Assembly (NCBI RefSeq): GCF_014699115.1
Contig: NZ_JACXAD010000006.1
Span: forward strand, 179,868-243,867
Direction: 5' to 3'
Length of the DNA: 64,000 nucleotides
From: Hymenobacter montanus
GTDB taxonomy: Bacteria; Bacteroidota; Bacteroidia; Cytophagales; Hymenobacteraceae
Shown here: positions 37,283 to 46,410 of the stretch, piece by piece
Position numbering within the stretch: position 1 is the stretch's first letter
Layout: each line of letters begins with the position of its first letter
Notes under the pieces: generated by a model
What the model saw: the letters and a program-made list of their open reading frames with translations, nothing else
Database searches by the model: none
What the model was told of the DNA's origin: nothing
Made by a program: the position numbers and the translations under genes

Positions 37283-38656
37283 ATGCCTATTCTCCTCAAA
37301 AATGGTCGCGTCGTCACCGCTGACTCCGACGCCGTCTGCGACATCCTGATTGACGGCGAAACCATTGCCGCCATTGGTCGCAACCTAGCCACCGAAGACG
37401 CGGCAGTCATTGACTGTACCGGTAAGATCATCGTGCCCGGCGGCATCGACCCGCACGTGCACCTGGAAATGCCCTTCATGGGTACCTTCAGCAGCGACAC
37501 CTACGAAACCGGCACCCGCGCCGCCCTGCACGGGGGTACCACCACGGTCATCGACTTCATTCTTCAGCGGCAGGGCCACTCCCTGCGCGCCGCCTTTGAG
37601 GAGTGGAGTGGCCGCGCCACCGGCAACGCGGTGGGCGATTACAGCTTCCACATGGCCGTCACGGACTTCAACCCCCACACCAAGGAAGAAATCAAAGACC
37701 TGATTGCCGAAGGCATCACCTCCTTCAAAACGTTCATGGCCTATAAGGGCGCGCTCATGATCGACGACGCCCAAATGGTGGGCCTGATGCAGGAAGTAAA
37801 GCGGCACGGGGGCCTGGTTACAGCCCACGCCACCAACGGCGACATGATCGACACGCTTATTGCCCAGCACCGGGCCCAGGGCCAGCTCACCCCCCGGTAC
37901 CACTACCTTTCGCAGCCCGAAGTAACCGAAGCCGAAGCCTCGGGCCGCTTCGCCGACATCGCCCACTACACCGGCGCGAATGCCTACATCGTGCACCTCA
38001 CCTGCGAGGGCGCCCTCAACCAGGTGCGCCGCGCCACCCAGCGCAACCAGCGCGTGCTGGTCGAAACCTGCATTCAGTACCTGCTGCTCGACGCCTCCCT
38101 GTACGAAGACGAAGCCAACGGCGCCAAGGTGGTAATGTCGCCGCCCCTGCGCGAAAAGAAAGACCAGGCCACCTTGTGGGCGGGCCTGAATCAGGGATTG
38201 GTGCAGGTGGTGGGCACCGACCACTGCCCGTTTATGTGGGCGCAAAAGCTGCTGGGTAAAGACGATTTCTCGAAAATCCCGAATGGCCACCCGGCCATTG
38301 AGCACCGCATGGAACTGCTATTTTCGGAAGGTGTTAACCAAGGAAAAATCACCCTGAATAAATTCGTGGAAGTAACCTCTACCAATGCCGCGAAAATATT
38401 CGGCATGTTCCCGCGCAAAGGCACCATCAGCATCGGTGCCGACGCTGATGTAGTGATCTTTGACCCCGATAAAAAGCACACCATCTCGGCCGCCACGCAC
38501 CACATGAACTGCGACTATTCCGCCTACGAAGGCTGGGAGCTGACCGGGAAGATCGACACCGTGCTGCTGCGCGGTCAAGTGGCCGTCGATGCCGGCGAAA
38601 CCAAGGTGCAGAAAGGCTACGGCCAGTTCATCAAGCGCGGCAAGACGGCCTTTTAG
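37283..38656 (+). CDS. hydA: dihydropyrimidinase
   Basis: A 457-residue amidohydrolase-superfamily enzyme that opens dihydrouracil/dihydrothymine to N-carbamoyl-beta-amino acids. Metal ligands: GGIDPHVHLEMPF (HxH at about residues 56-58), the carboxylated Lys in SFKTFMAYKG (about 150), His in TAHATNGD and IVHLTC, and Asp in VVGTDHCPF (about 313). All match D-hydantoinase/dihydropyrimidinase and the length is normal. It is placed directly before the beta-ureidopropionase gene (55 bases), giving consecutive pathway steps. Confidence 0.94.
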   Translation: MPILLKNGRVVTADSDAVCDILIDGETIAAIGRNLATEDAAVIDCTGKIIVPGGIDPHVHLEMPFMGTFSSDTYETGTRAALHGGTTTVIDFILQRQGHSLRAAFEEWSGRATGNAVGDYSFHMAVTDFNPHTKEEIKDLIAEGITSFKTFMAYKGALMIDDAQMVGLMQEVKRHGGLVTAHATNGDMIDTLIAQHRAQGQLTPRYHYLSQPEVTEAEASGRFADIAHYTGANAYIVHLTCEGALNQVRRATQRNQRVLVETCIQYLLLDASLYEDEANGAKVVMSPPLREKKDQATLWAGLNQGLVQVVGTDHCPFMWAQKLLGKDDFSKIPNGHPAIEHRMELLFSEGVNQGKITLNKFVEVTSTNAAKIFGMFPRKGTISIGADADVVIFDPDKKHTISAATHHMNCDYSAYEGWELTGKIDTVLLRGQVAVDAGETKVQKGYGQFIKRGKTAF

Positions 38657-38711
38657 CCAGCCTTTCCGCGCCATCATTAGTTAGAATATTTCATTTTCCT
38701 ACCCCAACCGC

Positions 38712-39578
38712 ATGTCCAGAATGATCAAATCCGGCCTCATCCAGATGAGTCTGCCGATGACTGAAGGCGAAGGTACCATGGCCGAAATCAAGGAGGCCAT
38801 GGTGCAGAAGCACATCCCCCTGATTGAGGAAGCCGGCCGCCAGGGCGTGCAGATCCTGTGCTTGCAGGAAATCTTCAACACCCCGTATTTCTGTCCGGGC
38901 CAGGACAAAGCCTGGTACGCTTCGGCCGAAGCAGTGCCGGGCCCCACCACCGACCGCATGGCCGAGTACGCCAGAAAGTACAACATGGTGATGATCGTGC
39001 CCGTGTACGAGCGCGAAGCCGCCGGCTTCCTCTACAACACGGCGGCCGTAATCGACGCCGATGGCACCTACCTTGGCAAATACCGCAAAAACCACATTCC
39101 GCACACTTCCGGCTTCTGGGAGAAGTTCTTCTTCAAGCCCGGCAACTTAGGATATCCGGTGTTCCAAACCAAGTACGCCAAAGTGGGCGTGTACATCTGC
39201 TACGACCGCCATTTCCCCGACGGGGCCCGCATCCTGGGCCTGAACGGGGCCGAAATCGTGTACAACCCCTCGGCCACCGTGGCGGGCCTCTCGCAGTACC
39301 TCTGGAAGCTGGAGCAGCCCGCCCACGCCGCCGCTAACGGTTACTTTATGGGCTGCATCAACCGCGTCGGCACCGAGAAACCCTGGAACCTGGGCAAGTT
39401 CTACGGTACGTCCTACTTCGTCGATCCGCGCGGGCAGATCATCGCCCAAGCCAGCGAGGACCACGACGAGCTGTTGATCTCGGAATTCGACCTGGACATG
39501 ATTGATGAGGTGCGCTCCACCTGGCAATTCTTCCGCGACCGTCGCCCCGAAACCTACGAGAAACTGGTGGAGCTATAG
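38712..39578 (+). CDS. beta-ureidopropionase (N-carbamoyl-beta-alanine amidohydrolase), nitrilase superfamily
   Basis: A 288-residue nitrilase-fold hydrolase that splits N-carbamoyl-beta-alanine into beta-alanine, CO2 and NH3. Catalytic triad Glu53 (CLQEIFNTPYF), Lys126 (GKYRKNHIPH) and Cys163 (VYICYDRHFPDG). The spacing Lys-37-Cys and the sequence KNHIPH...NLGYPVFQTKYAKVGVYICYDRH closely follow eukaryotic UPB1-type enzymes rather than aliphatic amidases. Its position after hydA supports the assignment. Confidence 0.92.
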   Translation: MSRMIKSGLIQMSLPMTEGEGTMAEIKEAMVQKHIPLIEEAGRQGVQILCLQEIFNTPYFCPGQDKAWYASAEAVPGPTTDRMAEYARKYNMVMIVPVYEREAAGFLYNTAAVIDADGTYLGKYRKNHIPHTSGFWEKFFFKPGNLGYPVFQTKYAKVGVYICYDRHFPDGARILGLNGAEIVYNPSATVAGLSQYLWKLEQPAHAAANGYFMGCINRVGTEKPWNLGKFYGTSYFVDPRGQIIAQASEDHDELLISEFDLDMIDEVRSTWQFFRDRRPETYEKLVEL

Positions 39579-39634
39579 GCCTCTGCAACTTCCGTCGCTT
39601 TATCTTAAAAAGGAACAGTATAATCAACAGTCAT

Positions 39635-39689
39635 GCTGACCGGCAGTTCAACGAAGCATCAGGCTGGCTTCGTTGAACCGCCAGTCAGC
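39635..39689. repeat. 23-bp near-perfect inverted repeat
   Basis: Arms GCTGACCGGCAGTTCAACGA... (39635-39657) and the reverse complement at 39667-39689 with two mismatches. The words TCATGCTGA and GAAGCATC resemble other intergenic palindromes of the window (40265-40310). It may end the hydA-ureidopropionase transcript. Confidence 0.75.
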
Positions 39690-39845
39690 GGAGCTAACGA
39701 TGGGATGAGTTGGAACATCAGCCTGACCTTTCTCAAGGACGGGCATTGGCAAGTTGTCAGAATAATGCGCGATGCATTTGCAATGCATCGTCTTCTGCTT
39801 CCGACACGCTTTTAGATTCAAAATAAGAAGAGAAGTCAGCACAAC

Positions 39846-40133
39846 ATGATAGAAAATACTTCCGACAAAGAACAGTTTATTGATATTTATTTTTACTCTA
39901 AGCTAGGTATGGGGAGAAATGCCATAGAAGATGATTTGGACGAGATTCTAGCGGATAAGGGTGAAGTGATAGGGGGTGGTTCTGGACCCTCTGGATCTAA
40001 TATAGACATAGAAATATACGAGGGTAGTGCGGCTGATTTTTTAGGATTGATTAGAACCGCTCTGAAAAAACTTGAGGTACCAGATGATACCATAATCGTA
40101 ATTAACCAGGAACGTTTTCAAGTGTATGAGTAG
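39846..40133 (+). CDS. small acidic protein of unknown function, AT-rich
   Basis: A 95-residue soluble, acidic protein (MIENTSDKEQFIDIYFYSKL...VINQERFQVYE) without signal peptide. Predicted alternation of strand (FIDIYFYSK), helix (AIEDDLDEIL), strand (NIDIEIYE), helix (DFLGLIRTALKKLE), strand (TIIVINQERFQVYE) gives a beta-alpha-beta-alpha-beta layout seen in many immunity-like or adaptor proteins, but I recognise no family. Its base composition is far more AT-rich than the neighbours and it interrupts the pyrimidine genes, so recent acquisition is likely. No toxin gene is adjacent. Confidence 0.6.
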   Translation: MIENTSDKEQFIDIYFYSKLGMGRNAIEDDLDEILADKGEVIGGGSGPSGSNIDIEIYEGSAADFLGLIRTALKKLEVPDDTIIVINQERFQVYE

Positions 40134-40450
40134 CTTCCTTACGATGGTGTATAGTCTGATCCTGAGTTTAGCGAAAGGCCTTCGCTGTTATAAGTTTTGG
40201 GCAATAGGAAATTTCTCTTTCTAAATTCCTGGCAAGATGATGATCGCCAATACTAAGCAATGTCTCGAAGCGGGAGAGATGCTTCGACCAGCTCAGCAGG
40301 ACGTTCAAAAGTGATTTTTCACTAACTCAAACAGCTTCTTAGTGGGCTTGTCCATCCTACTACCACTACCAGAACAGTCATGGTTCGGCAAGCGGATACC
40401 AGATGAAGCATAATATTCTTTTCTAATATAGAGTCGATTACGACGACCAC
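40134..40450. other. 317-base gap before preT
   Basis: Relatively AT-rich. TCGAAGC (40265-40271) and GCTTCGA (40281-40287) form a short inverted repeat inside a palindromic word ending CAGCTCAGCAGGACGTTC. No gene recognised; a preT promoter is expected here. Confidence 0.4.
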
Positions 40451-41776
40451 ATGGCCGAATATTCTACCCCCACCACCGAGCACGAATTCCAGCGGAACTT
40501 CGCGCAGCTCAAGCCGCACATGAACCGGACGGAGGCGCTGTACGAAAGCGCGCGCTGCCTGTTCTGTTTCGACGCGCCCTGCATCAAAGCCTGCCCCTCG
40601 GGCATCGATATTCCGCAGTTTATCCGGCAGATTAATTCCGGCAACGAAACCGGGGCGGCGCGCACTATCTACCAGGCCAACTACTTCGGCAATGCCTGCG
40701 GCAAAGTGTGCCCCACCGAGGTGCTATGCGAGGGCGCGTGCGTGTACAACTTGCAGGATGTGAAGCCCATAGAAATAGGTCGTCTGCAGAGCTACGCCAC
40801 CATGAAAGTGATTGAGAGCGGCAAAAAGCTGTTTGGTCCGGGCGAACCCAACGGCAAGCGGGTGGCCGTGATTGGAGCCGGCCCAGCGGGGATTTCGGCG
40901 GCGTGTGAGCTGCGGGCGCTGGGGTACGCGGTCGACGTATTTGAAGCCAAAGCCCAGCCCTCTGGTCTCACGGTTTACGGCGTGGCCCCGTACAAAATTA
41001 CGAACGAAGAAACGTTGGCCGAAATGGCTTATCTGCAAGCGCAATTTGGTTACCACGTGCAGTTTAATTACCCAATTACTTCTCGCGAGGAGCTGGCGGC
41101 ATTAGAAGAAAAGTACGACGCTATCTTTCTCGGAATTGGCCTGGGGAAAACCAACGAGCTAGGCTTGCCCGGCGAAGACAAAATCAACTGCACCGGCGCG
41201 GTAGAGTTCATCGCCGAATTGCGCCAGTACCACCACCAGGTGGCGGTGGGGCGCCGGGTAATTGTGCTCGGCGGCGGCAATACCGCCATGGACGCGGCTT
41301 CGGAATCGGCTCGCCTCGGGGCCGAACACGTGGTGCTGGCTTACCGTCGGGGCAAAGAAGAAATGGGCGCCTACGAGTTTGAGTACGATCTGGCCAAAGC
41401 AGTAGGGGTGAAGGGCTTATTCAACGTGGCCCCGGTAGAAATCATGGGCAATGGCTACGTGTCGGGCGTGAAATTCGTGCGCACCGAGACGAAGGACGGC
41501 AAGGTGTCGGAAGTAGCCGGCTCGGAGTTCATAGAGCCCTGCGACATGGTAATCAAAGCCACCGGCCAAGCCAAGCAAACGGATTTCCTGCGCCTGGTTC
41601 CGGGCTTGAAAACGGATAGCAAAGGCCGCATCATCGCCAATGCCCACACCGGCCAAACCACCAACCCCCAATACTTTGCCTCCGGCGACGCCTGGAACGG
41701 CGGCGCCGAGGTAGTAAATGCCGCCGCCGAAGCGAAGCAGACGGCCCGCGGTATTCACGCTTATCTGACCAAGTAG
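40451..41776 (+). CDS. preT: NAD-dependent dihydropyrimidine dehydrogenase subunit PreT
   Basis: A 441-residue flavoprotein, the small-subunit type that passes electrons between NAD(H) and PreA. The N-terminal Fe-S region shows C36-x2-C39-x4-C44-x3-C48 and C83-x3-C87-x5-C93-x3-C97. The FAD motif GAGPAG is at residues 142-147 and the NAD motif VLGGGNTAMDAA at ~277. This matches PreT of Escherichia coli and the N-terminal part of eukaryotic DPD. With PreA (163 bases downstream) it reduces uracil and thymine. Confidence 0.94.
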   Translation: MAEYSTPTTEHEFQRNFAQLKPHMNRTEALYESARCLFCFDAPCIKACPSGIDIPQFIRQINSGNETGAARTIYQANYFGNACGKVCPTEVLCEGACVYNLQDVKPIEIGRLQSYATMKVIESGKKLFGPGEPNGKRVAVIGAGPAGISAACELRALGYAVDVFEAKAQPSGLTVYGVAPYKITNEETLAEMAYLQAQFGYHVQFNYPITSREELAALEEKYDAIFLGIGLGKTNELGLPGEDKINCTGAVEFIAELRQYHHQVAVGRRVIVLGGGNTAMDAASESARLGAEHVVLAYRRGKEEMGAYEFEYDLAKAVGVKGLFNVAPVEIMGNGYVSGVKFVRTETKDGKVSEVAGSEFIEPCDMVIKATGQAKQTDFLRLVPGLKTDSKGRIIANAHTGQTTNPQYFASGDAWNGGAEVVNAAAEAKQTARGIHAYLTK

Positions 41777-41780
41777 TGCA

Positions 41781-41935
41781 GTAGCGCGGACTCTGCGAGT
41801 CCGCGAGTTAGCCACCTAAGGGCAGAAGGCGGCGAAAGCCACCAGGACAAGCCGGACTCTGAGAGTTGGCCATCCCACCTGCCTGGCAACAGACTATTCT
41901 ATCACCTAAACGCGGACTCTCAAAGTCCGCGCTAC
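41781..41935. repeat. paired inverted repeat, family GTAGCGYGGACTC (copy 2)
   Basis: A 24-bp arm at 41781-41804 and its near-perfect reverse complement at 41912-41935 (two mismatches), spacing 107 bases. A third, partial unit GGACTCTGAGAGTT lies at 41854-41867. The right arm ends four bases before the preA start codon. Confidence 0.85.
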
Positions 41936-41939
41936 TTCC

Positions 41940-43328
41940 ATGCCCGACCTCTCCATCAATTTCGCCGGCATCAAATCGCCCAACCCTTTCTGGCTGGCCT
42001 CGGCCCCGCCCACCAACTCCGGCTACCAGGTAATGAAAGCCTTCGACGCCGGCTGGGGCGGCGCGGTGTGGAAGACCCTGGGCGTGCCCGTCGTGAATGT
42101 GTCGAGCCGCTACGGGGGGGTAAATTACCGCGACAAGCGGCTGGTCGGCTTCAACAACATCGAACTGATTTCCGACCGGCCGCTGGCCGACAACCTGCGC
42201 GAGATTGAGGAAGTGAAAAAGCGCTTTCCCCACCACGCCGTCATCGCCTCGCTGATGGTGCAGAGCCGGCAGGAGTGGCACGACATCGTGCGCCAGTCGC
42301 AGGAGGCCGGGGCCGATGGCTTCGAGCTGAATTTCGGCTGCCCGCACGGCATGTGCGAGCGGGGGATGGGCTCGGCGGTCGGGCAGGAACCCAAGGTGCT
42401 GCAAATGATTGTGGAGTGGGTGATGGAAGTGGCCCAAAAGCCCGTCATCGTGAAGCTGACGCCCAATATTTCCGACATCACCGAGCCCGCCCTGGCGGCG
42501 CGGCGCGGCGGCGCCGACGCTATTTCGCTCATCAATACCATTCAGAGTATCGTAGGGGTCGACCTCGACCGGTTCGCGCCCTATCCCATCGTGGATGGCC
42601 AGGGTACCAACGGCGGCTACTGTGGCCCGGCCGTGAAGCCTATTGCCCTGAACATGGTGAAAAACTGTGCCCAGCACCCCGACGTGCGGCTGCCCATCTC
42701 GGGCATTGGCGGCATTGAGAACTGGCGCGACGCGGTGGAGCACCTGTTGCTCGGCGCCTCCAGCGTGCAAGTGTGCACGGCAGCTATGCACTTTGGCTTC
42801 GGCATCATCCGGGAGATGACCTCCGGGCTCGAGCAGTACATGGTGGAGAAGGGCTTCAATACCATCTACGATTTTGTGGGCAAGGCCCTGCCGAACGTGT
42901 TGCCCTGGGAGCAGCTCAACATGAAGTATAAGGTAACGGCCCAGATTCACGAGCAGAAGTGCATTGGCTGCCAACTTTGCTACACCGCCTGCGAAGATGG
43001 TGCCCACCAGGCCATCCGGCTGAACGCCGGCACCCGCGTACCCGAAATCATCGAGGAGAACTGCGTGGGCTGCAACCTCTGCTCGCTGGTGTGCCCGGTG
43101 GAGCAGTGCATCACGATGGAGCGTACCGATGCCGGCACCGAGCACGTGACCTGGAAAGAACGCACCGAAGCCGGTGATATTCCCGTGGCGTTCAACGACG
43201 AGAAAGCCGGGGGGCGCCACCACTGGGTGCCCGCACCCACTGCCGCCTTGGGCAAGGAGCGGCATAAAACGCTCCCCGGTAAAGCCCGCGTGCTGAGTGG
43301 CGAAACCGACGTGCCCGCCGAGGCCTAG
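41940..43328 (+). CDS. preA: NAD-dependent dihydropyrimidine dehydrogenase subunit PreA
   Basis: A 462-residue FMN/Fe-S protein that reduces uracil and thymine to their 5,6-dihydro forms. The TIM-barrel dihydroorotate-dehydrogenase-like domain covers residues ~1-300 (NFAGIKSPNPFWLASAPPTNSGYQV, GADGFELNFGCPHGM, VIVKLTPNISDI). Two [4Fe-4S] motifs follow: C341-x2-C344-x2-C347-x3-C351 and C375-x2-C378-x2-C381-x3-C385. The catalytic Cys region is SASVQVCTAAM-like (SSVQVCTAAMHFG). Last gene of the pyrimidine cluster. Confidence 0.94.
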   Translation: MPDLSINFAGIKSPNPFWLASAPPTNSGYQVMKAFDAGWGGAVWKTLGVPVVNVSSRYGGVNYRDKRLVGFNNIELISDRPLADNLREIEEVKKRFPHHAVIASLMVQSRQEWHDIVRQSQEAGADGFELNFGCPHGMCERGMGSAVGQEPKVLQMIVEWVMEVAQKPVIVKLTPNISDITEPALAARRGGADAISLINTIQSIVGVDLDRFAPYPIVDGQGTNGGYCGPAVKPIALNMVKNCAQHPDVRLPISGIGGIENWRDAVEHLLLGASSVQVCTAAMHFGFGIIREMTSGLEQYMVEKGFNTIYDFVGKALPNVLPWEQLNMKYKVTAQIHEQKCIGCQLCYTACEDGAHQAIRLNAGTRVPEIIEENCVGCNLCSLVCPVEQCITMERTDAGTEHVTWKERTEAGDIPVAFNDEKAGGRHHWVPAPTAALGKERHKTLPGKARVLSGETDVPAEA

Positions 43329-43471
43329 CTGATGGTAACGAGCGGGAAAATACTGTCAAAAGCTATCGGTTGGTGAAGCCTTGATTTTTGCTCCATTATT
43401 TGGTATTTATTTAGATATACTGGCTTTTTTAGTACCTTGCTTATCTCTAGTAGCAACTTACAACCACGGAA

Positions 43472-44425
43472 ATGATAAAATTTATACGCCTGTTCATATT
43501 AGGACTGATGCTATCGCCCGCTGTGCGGGGCCAGTCGGCTAACCCTGCCATGTGGTGCCCGGTGGGGGCTCGTTGGACCTATCGCTATGGCGAAATGGGG
43601 GGGGGATTTGGTACAGTCTCAGTTTGGTATGCCCGCGATACCATAGTGGATGGGCAAGCCGCGCAACTTCTCCAAAGGACCGGTACTGCCATGGCCTATT
43701 TGGGTCCCGGAATACCGCTGCCCGGCACTAGCTACTCGTGGGCAATGCCTTCGGTGGTTACCCGCGTGGTCGGCGACCGGGTGGAAGTGCAGGCCAACGG
43801 ACGGTTTTATACCCTGTATGATTTTGCGGCCCAGCCCGGGGATACCTGGCTCACGATGCCCGTCACCCCCTTTGGCACCTGCGCGCGGGGGGAGGTTCAG
43901 GTGGTAGTGGATAGCGTGGGGCGGCGGCAAGTGGGAGGCCGGTCGTTGCGCTGGTTCCGCATGCACTTAGCAAACGAACCGGGCACTGCACTCGGCTCCT
44001 GGAGCGGGCGGGTCTATGAGCAGTTGGGCAGTGTGCAGTACCTCCAGCCGCAATCGCTTGCCTGCCACGGCACCGACCCCGGCTACATGGGCCCTATGGT
44101 AAGCTTTCAGGCCACCGGCCTTCCCGGCATTGGCTATAATGCCACTACTGGAGCTTTGCTCACTAGTGCCGAGGCCCGTGCTACTGCCGTAGGATTTGTT
44201 GTATTTCCTAACCCTGGGGCCGGGTTACTCACTTTACGCCTGCCTGCTACTCTGGCACCCGGCGCCACCTTGCAGGTCTACGACCTTACCGGTCGCCTCG
44301 TGCGCCAGCAAGCCGTGCCCGCCTCCCACCAACTGGACTTGCGGGCATTACCGGCCGGTACCTATACCTTGCTGCTCTGCGCCCCCGGACAGTCGCCCCT
44401 AGCCCGACGCATAGTACTGGAATAG
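43472..44425 (+). CDS. secreted protein of unknown function with T9SS sorting domain
   Basis: A 317-residue protein. Residues 1-20 form a signal peptide (LFILGLMLSPAVRGQS). The middle part (PVGARWTYRYGE..., VDGQAAQLLQRTG, FYTLYDFAAQPGDTW) is beta-rich and resembles uncharacterised surface proteins of this phylum; I recognise no catalytic motif. From about residue 244 the tail VFPNPGAGLLTLRLP...LPAGTYTLLLCAPGQSPLARRIVLE is a type A T9SS C-terminal domain. Monocistronic, 143 bases after preA. Confidence 0.8.
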   Translation: MIKFIRLFILGLMLSPAVRGQSANPAMWCPVGARWTYRYGEMGGGFGTVSVWYARDTIVDGQAAQLLQRTGTAMAYLGPGIPLPGTSYSWAMPSVVTRVVGDRVEVQANGRFYTLYDFAAQPGDTWLTMPVTPFGTCARGEVQVVVDSVGRRQVGGRSLRWFRMHLANEPGTALGSWSGRVYEQLGSVQYLQPQSLACHGTDPGYMGPMVSFQATGLPGIGYNATTGALLTSAEARATAVGFVVFPNPGAGLLTLRLPATLAPGATLQVYDLTGRLVRQQAVPASHQLDLRALPAGTYTLLLCAPGQSPLARRIVLE

Positions 44426-44624
44426 AGCTAAGCCAAAGTTGCAAGCAGGAAAAGCAGGGGCCGATCCGAGTCAGTTTATCGGGCTAATTATGGAGCAACA
44501 AGCAAGCTGAAAAGCATAATTATATGGTGAAGGAAGCGTCAAGAAATGATTTCGGCCCGCCTTTTGTTTCTCCTCCGAAACGGTTTCACCTCTAACCTGA
44601 CGTGCGCAGGCACCTTGCTATACC

Positions 44625-44933
44625 ATGAAAATTAAACTCCTGATTTTCGCCCTGGGCTTCGGCCTGATGTTATTAAGTGGCTGCGTCGCCGCTCTCGGCC
44701 CCGATTATGTGTACTACCCGTCGACTTCGGTGTATTACGCTCCCGTACAGCCCTATTATTGCCCCCCGGTGGTCGTGCCCCGGCCGTATTACCGCAGGCC
44801 CTATTGGCCGCTTTACGACACCTACCGCCAGAACCGAGGCAACGGCTACCGCCCGAATGGTAATGGCTACAATGGCAACGGCAACTACGACCAAAGAACC
44901 TACGGGCACAGCCGCCGCCGCGGCAGTGACTAA
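44625..44933 (+). CDS. small Tyr/Pro-rich lipoprotein
   Basis: A 102-residue lipoprotein: signal MKIKLLIFALGFGLMLLSGC with lipobox LSGC. The mature part is rich in Tyr, Pro, Asn and Gly (YYPSTSVYYAPVQPYYCPP, NGYRPNGNGYNGNGNYD) and should be largely unfolded at the cell surface. No family or function is recognised. It is followed 25 bases later by a terminator. Confidence 0.75.
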   Translation: MKIKLLIFALGFGLMLLSGCVAALGPDYVYYPSTSVYYAPVQPYYCPPVVVPRPYYRRPYWPLYDTYRQNRGNGYRPNGNGYNGNGNYDQRTYGHSRRRGSD

Positions 44934-44958
44934 CGCAGGTTCCACAAGCGGACTCCGA

Positions 44959-44995
44959 AACCGGGCTGCTCCCTACCGGAGGGGGCAGCCCGGTT
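44959..44995 (+). terminator. hairpin terminator after the small lipoprotein gene
   Basis: AACCGGGCTG (44959-44968) pairs with CAGCCCGGTT (44986-44995); the TCCC/GGGGG part extends the stem. GCGTTT follows. Confidence 0.75.
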
Positions 44996-45246
44996 GCGTT
45001 TGCAATGCTCAAAGCTCAATCCTGGGTTGTAAACACTGGGTATTGGGGCCCCGCTGCCGTTACATCCACCTGCATGTTGACGGAAAAATTCCCCTTCACC
45101 AACTGATTTGGTGTTTTCCGCGGAAAGAATCCGATTTTGTTATTCAGACAGGACAGTAAATAGCTTTTTAGTGCTACATTAGAGGCTAGGTAAGGGGCTG
45201 ATTCATAGTAGCTCCAATTCTTTACCTTGAAAGCTGCGTCGGCTCT
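44996..45246. other. intergenic region, nothing recognised
   Basis: Together with 45436-45545 this forms a gene-poor stretch of about 550 bases upstream of the response regulator. No RNA, repeat or promoter box could be identified. Confidence 0.35.
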
Positions 45247-45435
45247 ATGTACACAAATATTCAACAGTATTTTCGGTACTACCTGGCCTTGATTTTGTTG
45301 GTTCTGCTCGCCCTTGGGGTTCGGTTGCAGGCCGGCACCCTTGGCCCTGAAACGGCGGGGCAGGTCCCGGCCACCACCAAAAAAATGCCGCATAATCGAG
45401 GCCCCCGAGTTTCGGAGGCAGTAGGTTTGCGGTAG
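45247..45435 (+). CDS. possible single-helix membrane peptide
   Basis: A 62-residue frame MYTNIQQYFRYYLALILLVL... has one clear membrane helix (residues ~10-28) after a short N-terminal segment, then a polar tail. It lies on the same strand 110 bases before the response regulator. No homologous family is recognised and the C-terminal half has the composition of non-coding DNA, so it may be chance or a remnant. Confidence 0.3.
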   Translation: MYTNIQQYFRYYLALILLVLLALGVRLQAGTLGPETAGQVPATTKKMPHNRGPRVSEAVGLR

Positions 45436-45545
45436 CGTGGCGCGGCAGTAGGACCGGGCTCGCGCCGCCTTCGGCCTCCTCCGTACCGGCGGGCATAAGA
45501 ACAAGCGGCTGCTTTTTCCGGCGGCTGGCGCTACCTTCCGGCCCC

Positions 45546-46223
45546 ATGAGAATCCTTTTAGTTGAAGACGAACCTGCCGTTGCGGCATTTCTGCACCAAG
45601 GGTTGAGCGAGCAGGAGTATACCGTCGACCTTGCCGCCGACGGCTTGTTGGGCTTGCATCGGGCCCAATCTGCGCAATACGACTGCCTGATTCTAGACCA
45701 GATGCTGCCTGGCTTAAGCGGTTTGGAAATATGCCGCCAAGTGCGCGCCCACGATGCGGGCGTGCCTATCCTGATGCTCACCGCGCTGGGCGAAACCGAC
45801 GACAAAATCCGCGGCCTCGATGCCGGTGCCGACGACTACCTGGTCAAGCCCTTTGCCTTTGAGGAACTGCTGGCCCGGCTGCGGGCCTTGGTGCGGCGCC
45901 GCACCGAAGCGCCCGCGCCCAAAGCCGTGCTGCACTTGGCCGACTTAACCCTCGACCCCGGCGCCAAGCGGGTCGAGCGAGCGGGCCAGGTAGTACAGCT
46001 CACGGCCCGCGAGTTCGCCCTGCTCGAATACTTATTGCGCAATCAAGGCCGGGTAGTGTCGCGGGCCGACCTGCTGGAACACGTCTGGGATATGAGCTAC
46101 GATACGGGCTCCAACGTAATTGACGTATACATCAACTTCCTGCGCAAGAAGGTCGACAAAGGATTTGAGCCCAAGCTGATTCATACGCTGGTGGGCATGG
46201 GCTACGTGATGAAAAGTGAATGA
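45546..46223 (+). CDS. two-component response regulator, OmpR/PhoB family
   Basis: A 225-residue regulator. Receiver domain residues 1-120 with acidic pocket Glu7/Asp8, phosphoacceptor Asp51 (LILDQMLPGLSG), Thr in MLTALGE and Lys in YLVKPFAFEEL. C-terminal winged-helix DNA-binding domain (LTAREFALLEYLLRNQGRVVSRADLLEHVWDM, NVIDVYINFLRKKVDKG, IHTLVGMGYVM). The closest character is the CusR/heavy-metal type. The partner kinase gene follows 187 bases downstream. Confidence 0.93.
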   Translation: MRILLVEDEPAVAAFLHQGLSEQEYTVDLAADGLLGLHRAQSAQYDCLILDQMLPGLSGLEICRQVRAHDAGVPILMLTALGETDDKIRGLDAGADDYLVKPFAFEELLARLRALVRRRTEAPAPKAVLHLADLTLDPGAKRVERAGQVVQLTAREFALLEYLLRNQGRVVSRADLLEHVWDMSYDTGSNVIDVYINFLRKKVDKGFEPKLIHTLVGMGYVMKSE

Positions 46224-46410
46224 TGCGCTAATTGGTTAGCGAGCCCATATGCGGTATAGTTGCTCAGCTAATGCCCTGATTAGGTAAAGGGCTGGTAGGC
46301 TGATAAGGCTTGCTTAGCCACTTTTAGGATTGGTATCAGAGCATCGGGGCTATCATTTACATCGTTAGCGCCTCTGCTAACTAGTCCATCAGCCCAGTTC
46401 CTGTGTTCCT

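Noticed and set aside
41808..43265. 485-codon minus-strand frame opposite preA
   Set aside because: Antisense shadow; preA has all Fe-S cysteines.
46224..46410. Looked for a tRNA or small RNA between response regulator and kinase
   Set aside because: No cloverleaf, T-loop word or strong stem was found.
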